A DNA stretch of 28,131 nucleotides from Bacillota bacterium. Lineage in GTDB: Bacteria; Bacillota; Clostridia; DSM-8532. The first letter of the stretch is position 1, and each line of letters opens with the position of its first letter. The position numbers were made by a program, and so were the translations under genes. The stretch lies in NCBI GenBank assembly GCA_023440865.1, contig JAEXRM010000110.1, forward strand, positions 1 to 28,131, read 5' to 3'. Below the pieces are notes generated by a model. That model ran no database searches. It saw only the letters and a list, made by a program, of their open reading frames with translations, and was not told where the DNA came from. Below, one piece after another: positions 15,448 to 22,125 of the stretch.

Positions 15448-17326
15448 GATATGCCTCCTCCACGAGCAGCGTCAGGGAGAAACGGAACGTGCTGCCATGA
15501 TCCGGCTTGCTTTCGACCTCCATCGTTCCGCCAAGCGCGTCGAGCAGCCGCCTCACGAGCGGCAGGCCAAGGCCCGCTCCCGTCGGCGCGCCTGGTTGCG
15601 GCGGGTGCTGTGCTGCATAGAAGTCCTCGAACAGGTGTTCCTGTCGCTCCGGCGTGATGCCTGCTCCGGTGTCCGTCACCTGGAACTGGATGACCGCCCT
15701 GTCGGCGGACATGTCGATAAAGCGGGCGGACAATCGGACCACGCCTTCCCGCGTGAAGCGGATGGCATTGTCCGTCAGCTGGTTGAGAATCTGCCGGATG
15801 CGGATTTCATCTCCCCGCAGCACCGGCGGGATGAGCCGGTCCCAGCGCATGCTCAGATCCAGGCCCTTGCGCATGGCCGCATCGGAGAACGCGCGGACGG
15901 TTTCCTCCAGGATCGCCTGCACACGCATCGGCTTGTCCGCGATTTGATAGGTGCCGGCGTCGAGCTCCGCCACCGCGAGCACATCGCTGGTCATGCGCTG
16001 CAGCACCTCGGCACTGCCGCGCAGCATGCGAAGGCATTCGCGTTTTTCCGGATCGGCTTCGCGGAACAGCAGCAGGTCGGTTGCCCCCAGCACGCCGCCC
16101 AGCGGATTCTTGAACTCACGGCTCATGCTGCGGATGAACCGGCTCTTCGCCTGATCCGAGCGCTCCGCCTCCTCCGCCTTCTGGCGGGCTTCCTCCTCGG
16201 CCAGCCGCAGGGACTCCGCCATCTGGTAGAAGTCCCGCATCAAGCCGTCGAAGTTGTTGAAACGCACGCCGATGACCTGGGCGTCCCGGCCGGATGCCTC
16301 CCCCCGGTCGATCCGCTCGACCATCCGGTGCAGATCCTGACGGACGTTTCCATAGGCGGTGACCCAGATGCGGTGCGTCCGCCACGTCATCGCCATGACG
16401 GAGAGCACCAGCAGCACAAACAAGCCGCCGATTCCCACCAGGATTCTTCTGGACATGTCCAGCACGCTGTCACGCTCCGCAATCACCATGACAACCCAGG
16501 GGGGATTGTCAAGGCGCTCATACTCCGCCAGGTAACCCGTGCCGTCATGCGAGAACGCATAACCGCCACGCTCCCGGCTGAACCCTTCCACCGGCAGATG
16601 GCCCATGGTCACCCGTTGAAGCACATCGTCCATGCTGTGGCCGACGATCATCCGGTTTGCCTCGTCAAGGATGTCGATGTGCATGCCCGTCGGCATGTCC
16701 ATTTCCTTGACCAACGAGTTCAGAGCCCGCAAATCGAGCTCCGCCTGCAGCAGCCATCCGTTCAGGGCATACAGGCAGGATACCGCCGCCTCTCCGGTGC
16801 TGGCGGATAGATAGACGGGAGACCAGGTGACGGCATCACGTCCGGGAACGGCCGGATACCAGGGCATGCGCGTCATGTCCATGCCGAGCCATGCACGCTT
16901 CGTGGAGTCGGCGTACGCGACCGTTCCGTCGGCATGCAGCACGGTGGCCGAAATCATCAGTTGGGAGGCGGCCACCGCATTGTCCAGGGCGCCCGTGACA
17001 AACGCGTCATCCCGCTCCAGATCCGCATGTATGGAAATGGCTGCCCCAAGCCCCATCAGCAGGTCGGCCGAGCGTGTGACCTCCGCCTGGACCGTCTGGG
17101 ATGCGAAATCCGCAATCCAGGCGTTCCGGCTGCGCGCCTTCTCCACAAGGTCCGGCTGCACGCGCAACACGATCAGCAGGGAGCCAATGAGGAAGAAAAA
17201 CACGATCAGGACCAGCATCCGTTCGATGATATACCGTTGGATGCCGATGGGCTTTTTCCGCAGGAGGGGGATCCGTTCCTGCTTTTGTTCGTGCCTGCCC
17301 GCCAGCGGGGAACCATGTCTACTCAT
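15440..17326 (-). CDS. dCache-type sensor kinase lacking the phospho-acceptor His
   Basis: 628-residue membrane protein: helix 1 (about 32-54), an extracytoplasmic double-Cache-like region (about 60-290, with TWSPVYLSASTGE and a PPWVVMVIAERD end), helix 2 (about 300-322), a HAMP-like/coiled linker, HisKA-like dimerisation region and ATPase domain. The ATPase boxes look intact: DNAIRFTREG, DTGAGITP, TGAGLGLPLVRRLL. The H box reads SMSREFKNPLGG: the position of the phosphorylated His is R403 (codon CGT, one transition from CAT). It may be a pseudokinase that works through a partner, perhaps the hybrid kinase next to it, or a recently damaged gene. It overlaps both neighbours by 8 bases. The ribosome-binding site for this start is weak, so a slightly later start is possible. 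Confidence 0.88.
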   Translation of the reverse strand: MSRHGSPLAGRHEQKQERIPLLRKKPIGIQRYIIERMLVLIVFFFLIGSLLIVLRVQPDLVEKARSRNAWIADFASQTVQAEVTRSADLLMGLGAAISIHADLERDDAFVTGALDNAVAASQLMISATVLHADGTVAYADSTKRAWLGMDMTRMPWYPAVPGRDAVTWSPVYLSASTGEAAVSCLYALNGWLLQAELDLRALNSLVKEMDMPTGMHIDILDEANRMIVGHSMDDVLQRVTMGHLPVEGFSRERGGYAFSHDGTGYLAEYERLDNPPWVVMVIAERDSVLDMSRRILVGIGGLFVLLVLSVMAMTWRTHRIWVTAYGNVRQDLHRMVERIDRGEASGRDAQVIGVRFNNFDGLMRDFYQMAESLRLAEEEARQKAEEAERSDQAKSRFIRSMSREFKNPLGGVLGATDLLLFREADPEKRECLRMLRGSAEVLQRMTSDVLAVAELDAGTYQIADKPMRVQAILEETVRAFSDAAMRKGLDLSMRWDRLIPPVLRGDEIRIRQILNQLTDNAIRFTREGVVRLSARFIDMSADRAVIQFQVTDTGAGITPERQEHLFEDFYAAQHPPQPGAPTGAGLGLPLVRRLLDALGGTMEVESKPDHGSTFRFSLTLLVEEAYHE

Positions 17327-18479
17327 GCGACACCCAGGGGGTGAACCGCCCCGATTCCAGGACCATCAGCCGATAGCCGCGCGAGGAATCCCCGTTCGCA
17401 TCCAATGGAATGTCCGACTGCAGTCCCGGCCAGGGCGCTCCAGCCACAAGGGCGTCGCCGATGCTTGCCGCGTCCGCGCTTCCGGCCGCCCGAAGGGCGC
17501 CGATGGCGACCTGCATGGCCTCATATCCGTAGACCGCCGCAAAATCGGGCTCCTCCCCATATGCGTCCAGATAAGCCCTCTGAAACGCGATCCAGCGCGC
17601 CTCGGTCGAATCAGGATCAAAGACGGAGGGAAACACGGTGCCCTCGCCGGCGGCACCGGCATGCGCGACAAAATCGGCCGTCATGCCCCACATGCCCGCA
17701 TAGAACCGGGCTTCCGGGGTCAGCAGATGCACCTTCTGCACCAGCAGCCCCAGATCCATGCCGCCCGTGACGAGCAGGACGGTGTCCGCTCCGCTCCCGG
17801 CAATGCTTTCGGCCAGCCGGTCAAAGGGAATCTCGCCCTCGGCGCGGTAGTCCGCCTCGAACACGACGTCTCCGCCGGCTTCCTCCCAGGCCTCGATGAA
17901 TCCGTCCTTCACGTCGGCGGTGTAGGCCGCGTTGACGGATTCGGTCAGCACGGCGGCGCGCAGCGGCCTGCCCAGCCGGACTGACGTGTCCCGCGCCGCC
18001 TTCGCCAGAACCTTGCCCTGTACCGTGTTCTCATCGATGATGCGGTAAAACCCATCCCTGCGGCCGGTCAGCGAGGCCGCGCTCATCAGCGGGCTCAGCA
18101 CCGGGATGCCGGCCGCCTGCAGCACGGGAATGCCGGCCTGTCCCGGTCCGCTCGTCGCATGACCGACCACGAGCGCCACATGACGGGCGGCAAGGGCACG
18201 ATCCGCCTCGACCGCGCCTTCCGGTGTCCCCTGGTCATCCACGACCGTCAGGCGGATGACGGCTTGTCCGCCTCCCGCCTGCCGTTCCGCCTCCCGGACG
18301 GCCAGGTTCGCGCCGTTGCGCGCGCTCACGCCCACATGTGAACCCCGGCCGCTCAAATCGGCGACAAATCCCACTTCGAGGACCCGCCTGCCGCACCCGG
18401 CACAGGCAATGACCATCACCGCCGCAAGCAGTGCCGATCCGCACCGCAACGACGGACACGTCGCTCGTTTCATCATCAT
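17319..18479 (-). CDS. LivJ-like periplasmic-binding lipoprotein (type I)
   Basis: 386 residues. A lipoprotein signal with a basic start, hydrophobic LLAAVMVIA and a lipobox-like Cys (VIAC or CAGC) suggests anchoring outside the membrane. The mature part is a type I periplasmic-binding fold of the branched-chain amino acid/amide group: VGFVADLSGRGSHVGVSARNGANLAV, DDQGTPEGAVEA, VGHATSGPG, YGYEAMQVAIGAL. No transporter permease or ATPase genes are nearby. Instead it overlaps the dCache kinase gene by 8 bases and follows a response regulator by 22, so its job is probably to present a ligand to a sensor rather than to transport. Three consecutive ATGs follow GGAGGAAGGG; the first (18479) was chosen, but the second is equally possible. 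Confidence 0.85.
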   Translation of the reverse strand: MMMKRATCPSLRCGSALLAAVMVIACAGCGRRVLEVGFVADLSGRGSHVGVSARNGANLAVREAERQAGGGQAVIRLTVVDDQGTPEGAVEADRALAARHVALVVGHATSGPGQAGIPVLQAAGIPVLSPLMSAASLTGRRDGFYRIIDENTVQGKVLAKAARDTSVRLGRPLRAAVLTESVNAAYTADVKDGFIEAWEEAGGDVVFEADYRAEGEIPFDRLAESIAGSGADTVLLVTGGMDLGLLVQKVHLLTPEARFYAGMWGMTADFVAHAGAAGEGTVFPSVFDPDSTEARWIAFQRAYLDAYGEEPDFAAVYGYEAMQVAIGALRAAGSADAASIGDALVAGAPWPGLQSDIPLDANGDSSRGYRLMVLESGRFTPWVSHE

Positions 18480-18501
18480 CCCTTCCTCCCCCCGACTTGC
18501 A

Positions 18502-18921
18502 TCAGGGGGCGGACAACTCTCCGGCACCATCAAAACCGATCTCCCGGAGCACCTGCGCGAACTTGTCCAGGTCGATCGGCTTCCACGCATAGCCGACACA
18601 TCCCAACCCATAAGCCTCCATGACGGTCTTCCTGTCGTTGAGCGCGGTCGTCATGATCACCTTGACCCGCTTCTCCTCGGGAATGCCCCGCTGGGCCTCG
18701 ATGTCGCGCATGGCGCGCAGCACCTTGAGTCCGTCGAGCTGCGGCATCATGATGTCGAGGCAGACCAGGTCGAACGGCTGGTTGTTCTGGATGGACTCCG
18801 CGAACAGGTTCAATGTCTCCAGCCCGTCGACCGCAATGTCGCATTCACCGTATGCGGACAGGAACCGTTTCATCGTCCGCCTTCCGATCATGTCGTCCTC
18901 TGCAATCAGAATTCTTTTCAT
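18502..18921 (-). CDS. Single-domain CheY-like response regulator
   Basis: 139 residues, one receiver domain and no output domain. Key residues: acidic pocket E8-D9-D10, phospho-acceptor D56 in VCLDIMMPQLDG, T91/T92, K114 in AWKPID. Its ATG overlaps the stop of the Cys-motif PAS kinase as ATGA, which makes that kinase the likely phosphodonor. Because no other CheY is visible in the window, it may also accept phosphate from CheA. The C-terminal ~12 residues (GFDGAGELSAP) extend past the normal receiver end. Confidence 0.92.
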   Translation of the reverse strand: MKRILIAEDDMIGRRTMKRFLSAYGECDIAVDGLETLNLFAESIQNNQPFDLVCLDIMMPQLDGLKVLRAMRDIEAQRGIPEEKRVKVIMTTALNDRKTVMEAYGLGCVGYAWKPIDLDKFAQVLREIGFDGAGELSAP

Positions 18922-20114
18922 GCTTTACCCCTTTCCCGTTCATCCGACACCGGCAGCCTGATCCAAAAACGCGTCCCCTCTCCGGATTCAGACCGGAATT
19001 CGACCATGCCGCCGAGAACCCGTTCCCCGAACAGCTTCATGCTGTAGGTGCCCAAACCGCGCCCCCCGCCCTTGGTGCTCCAGCTGCGCCGGAACATGTG
19101 GGTGCGGGCCTGTGCGTCCAGCACGGCGTCGTTCCAGACCCAGATGGTGACGAAATCGCATCCCTGCGCGTCCTTCTCCGGCCCATCCGTGCCGACGCGC
19201 ACGACACTGCCGGCGGGCGAGGCCTCCAGGGCATTCTTGATCATGTTCTCCAGCACGCGCCGCAGCAGCAGGTAATCGCTTGTCACATGCGGGGATTTCC
19301 GCGTGTCGTCCTGTTCGATCCGCTTTCCCCTGGACAGGTCGTTGGCACGATACAAGCGCACCAGCTGGGCCAGCAGATCGTCCGGATCCAGCCGCATCCA
19401 TTCGGGCTGCAGTTCCCCGTTTTCGGCATCCAGCAGATTCTTCTGCACGCGGATGTCATCGAGCACCTCGCGGAAGGACTGTTCCACAAAACCCATCTCA
19501 TCGGTGAACTGCGGGGGCAGGTCCTGCCGCATCAGGCGCATGTAGTTCGACAGGGCGCCGATCTTGTTGACGATGTCGTGGAAGAAAAGCCGTTCCAGCC
19601 ATCTTCGGTAGAGCGTGTCGGAGATGTCGACGAACGAGACGATGTAGCACCGGATGCCCAGCAGCTCCACGGGCACCACATGCTCGAGCATGTTCAGGGT
19701 GCGTTCCCCCTCCGGACCGGACACCTGGAGCGAGGCGTCGCCGGTGGTGGGGGTCTTGAGCGAGATGGCCTCCAGGATGAGCCGCAAGGTGGAGCAGTTC
19801 CGGCACGCGGCGGATCCGCCGCACCCGTTCCGTCCCGCTCCGGCATGGATGCATCCGACCGCATCGCCCGGCCGCAGGCCGATCAATGCCTCCTCGGGCG
19901 GCATGTCCAGCATGCTGCGGATCCCGGAGCTGGCATACAGGATCTGGCGCCGGTCATTGAGGATCATGACCATCAGGCCGGTCGCGTCCAGCAGCAGATG
20001 CACCAGCGGATTGTCACGCAACGACGCCACCTGTGCGTCGAGGATGTGTTCCGCCACCCGGTCGTTGCGACTGCCGATATGTTGTTGATGCAATGTCGAC
20101 ATCTGATCCGTCAT
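18918..20114 (-). CDS. PAS sensor histidine kinase with a four-Cys motif
   Basis: 398-residue soluble kinase. A PAS domain (about 35-170) contains C88-I-H90, C98 in GCGG, C104 and C107 (CRNC), a Cys/His set that could hold a metal, Fe-S centre or redox switch. The kinase H box is FFHDIVNKIGAL with H179. The ATPase part has ENMIKNALEAS (N box), a degenerate G1 (WNDAVLDAQ) and FRRSWSTKGGGRGLGTYSMK. The same architecture, including Cys pattern and weak G1 box, belongs to a group of PAS kinases I know mainly from Deltaproteobacteria and other anaerobes, often paired with a single receiver as here. AGGGGAT precedes the ATG. The ligand or metal is inference. Confidence 0.85.
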   Translation of the reverse strand: MTDQMSTLHQQHIGSRNDRVAEHILDAQVASLRDNPLVHLLLDATGLMVMILNDRRQILYASSGIRSMLDMPPEEALIGLRPGDAVGCIHAGAGRNGCGGSAACRNCSTLRLILEAISLKTPTTGDASLQVSGPEGERTLNMLEHVVPVELLGIRCYIVSFVDISDTLYRRWLERLFFHDIVNKIGALSNYMRLMRQDLPPQFTDEMGFVEQSFREVLDDIRVQKNLLDAENGELQPEWMRLDPDDLLAQLVRLYRANDLSRGKRIEQDDTRKSPHVTSDYLLLRRVLENMIKNALEASPAGSVVRVGTDGPEKDAQGCDFVTIWVWNDAVLDAQARTHMFRRSWSTKGGGRGLGTYSMKLFGERVLGGMVEFRSESGEGTRFWIRLPVSDERERGKA

Positions 20115-20153
20115 GTCATCCCCTGCGCGTCCCGCGCCGTATCCTTCCGTGTC

Positions 20154-21179
20154 TTAGCCGCCGCATGCCTCCAGGATCGCACCGGCCATGTCGTCCAGAT
20201 GCACCTGCCGCTCCACGGCCCCCATCTTCCACGCCTCCATGGGCATGCCGTAGACAACGCAGCTTTCCTGATCCTGTCCCAGCGTCCGCGCGCCTGCCCT
20301 GCGCATGGCAAGCAGGCCCCGCGCACCGTCCGCCCCCATGCCCGTCAGGAGTGCGCCGACCGCATCGCGCCCCGCCTCACGGGCAACCGACTCGAACAGG
20401 ACATCCACGGACGGGCAGTGGCCCGATACCTTCTCGCCGGCCTCGCAGCGGACGATATACGCCTCCCCCGACCGACGCAGCCGCATGTGCCGGTCTCCCG
20501 GCGCCACCAGCACAAGGCCGGCCCGAACGGCATCATGGTCCTTCGCCTCGCGCACCTCCATCCGGCATTCCCGGTTGAGCCGCTCCGCGTACATGCGGGT
20601 GAACATCGGCGGCATGTGCTGGACGACGACAATCGGCGGACAATCGGCCTCGAGACTCGACAGCACCGCCTGGATGGCTTCGGTGCCGCCCGTCGAAGCC
20701 CCGATGGCGACGATGCCCCGCCCGGCCCCGGTGCCCCGCACGGTGCGCCGGACGGGTCCCGCACGGTGCTTGTGGGCACCCAGCTTTGCGGTGGAGGCGA
20801 TCTTGAGCTTGACGATGAGCTCCGCGATGAACGCCTGGCGTCCTTCGGGCCCCAGCGCATCGGGCTTGGTCACAAAATCGATGGCACCTGCCGCCATCGC
20901 ATCGAACACATTGCCCCCGGCCGCGCTCATCACGACCACCGGCATCGGATATTGCGGCATCAGCAGTCGCAGGAACTCGATGCCGTTCATGCGGGGCATC
21001 TCGACATCGAGCGCCATCACATCCGGCTCAAGCTCCTCGATGCGGTCGCGGGCCTCGAACGGATTGGCCGCCGTCGCCACAACCTCCATGCCGGCATCCG
21101 CGGCAATGCCCTGCGAGACAATCTCCCGCACGAGCGGAGAGTCGTCGACGACAAGGACCCTGAGCTTGCGGCTTGGCAT
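20154..21179 (-). CDS. cheB: Chemotaxis protein-glutamate methylesterase
   Basis: Removes methyl groups from, and deamidates, chemoreceptor glutamates. 341 residues, normal length. Receiver domain: VVDDSPLVREIV, phospho-acceptor D58 in ALDVEMPRMNG, conserved Lys in FVTKP. After a linker, the methylesterase domain has the catalytic triad motifs IGASTGGTEAIQ (Ser), VVQHMPP (His) and LLTGMGADGARGL (Asp). It begins four bases after the cheR stop, and its GGGAGG site lies inside the 3' end of cheR, so the opposing methylation enzymes are made together. No CheD or CheC gene is in the visible part. Confidence 0.96.
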   Translation of the reverse strand: MPSRKLRVLVVDDSPLVREIVSQGIAADAGMEVVATAANPFEARDRIEELEPDVMALDVEMPRMNGIEFLRLLMPQYPMPVVVMSAAGGNVFDAMAAGAIDFVTKPDALGPEGRQAFIAELIVKLKIASTAKLGAHKHRAGPVRRTVRGTGAGRGIVAIGASTGGTEAIQAVLSSLEADCPPIVVVQHMPPMFTRMYAERLNRECRMEVREAKDHDAVRAGLVLVAPGDRHMRLRRSGEAYIVRCEAGEKVSGHCPSVDVLFESVAREAGRDAVGALLTGMGADGARGLLAMRRAGARTLGQDQESCVVYGMPMEAWKMGAVERQVHLDDMAGAILEACGG

Positions 21180-21183
21180 CGGT

Positions 21184-21996
21184 TCACGCCTCCCTTCGGA
21201 ATACGGCCGGCATGACGTATCTGAATCCGGACACCTCACGGGCGATCGTCTCCGTCTGCCCGATGTACAGGTGTCCGCCCGGGTGGATGTTGTCCAGAAA
21301 GCGACGGACAAGCTGCTGCTTGGTCTGCGGCTCGAAGTAGATCATGACATTGCGGCAGAAGATCACATGGAATGGCCTTCTGAAGGGGAATGACGCCTCC
21401 ATGAGGTTGAACGGCCGGAAGATGACCCCTTCGCGCACCGCCTGCTTGAACCGGCTTGTGCCGTCCCCCTCGTCCGTCAGGTACTTCGCGCGCCACTCCG
21501 CGGGCAGGTCGACGAGTCCCTCGTTATCATAACAGCCTTCCCGCGCCACATCCAGCGCCCTGGCGGAAATGTCGGTCGCCAGCACCCGGTAGTCCCACCT
21601 GCCGGGCGTGCGGCTGAAGAACTCGTGCATCAGCAGATAGAGCGTGTACGCCTCCTGGCCTGTCGAGCAGCCGGCGCTCCAGACACGGATGTCGCCGGCG
21701 CGCACCTCCCGGGCGAGCCGGGGCAGGACCTGCTGGGCAAAGTGGCGGAAATGCTCGGGTTCCCGCATGAAGTAGGTGTGGTTCGTCGTCAGGCGGTTCA
21801 GCAGGCCGACCAGCTCCTGACCGGTGCCATCGGATGCGACCGCCTCGAGATACGCATCCATGTCGGCAAAGCCCCGCTCGTCGAGCAGGCGGCCAAGCCG
21901 CCCTTCGACCAACGTGCGCTTGCGTCGCAGGTCGATGCCGTATGTGCCCCGCATCATGTCCGTCAGCCGCCCGAACGCGGCATCGCTCATTTCCAT
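21184..21996 (-). CDS. cheR: Chemotaxis methyltransferase, full length
   Basis: S-adenosylmethionine-dependent methylation of receptor glutamates. 270 residues with the complete two-domain layout: N-terminal helical domain (about 1-70), linker NHTYFMREPEHF, then the SAM-binding domain with VWSAGCSTGQEAYTL, LATDIS, FHVIFCRNVMIYF and GGHLYIGQTE. The 129-base gap before it carries two hairpins that may set its expression relative to the receptor. A second ATG two codons later is also possible. It is the fuller of two CheR paralogues in the operon. Confidence 0.95.
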   Translation of the reverse strand: MEMSDAAFGRLTDMMRGTYGIDLRRKRTLVEGRLGRLLDERGFADMDAYLEAVASDGTGQELVGLLNRLTTNHTYFMREPEHFRHFAQQVLPRLAREVRAGDIRVWSAGCSTGQEAYTLYLLMHEFFSRTPGRWDYRVLATDISARALDVAREGCYDNEGLVDLPAEWRAKYLTDEGDGTSRFKQAVREGVIFRPFNLMEASFPFRRPFHVIFCRNVMIYFEPQTKQQLVRRFLDNIHPGGHLYIGQTETIAREVSGFRYVMPAVFRREA

Positions 21997-22107
21997 GCAT
22001 CACCCCGGTCGTCCGCCGTCCGGCATATCCGCCGGGATCGGAACCGGGCCGCCCCGTCCGGGATCCTGAAAGGCACGGTTGTCTCCTGTGCCTGCCAGGT
22101 CCGGCGG

Positions 22108-22122
22108 GCGGGGCAGCCCCGC
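22108..22122 (-). other. Strong hairpin just past the receptor stop codon
   Basis: GCGGGG (22108-22113) and CCCCGC (22117-22122) form a 6-bp G+C stem with a 3-base loop, ending 3 bases from the receptor's stop. Further along the transcript AGGCAC/GTGCCT (11-base loop, then TTT) forms a weaker second hairpin. They sit in the largest gap of the operon and could protect the receptor mRNA or partly stop transcription; neither has a full U-tract. Confidence 0.45.
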
Positions 22123-22125
22123 ACC

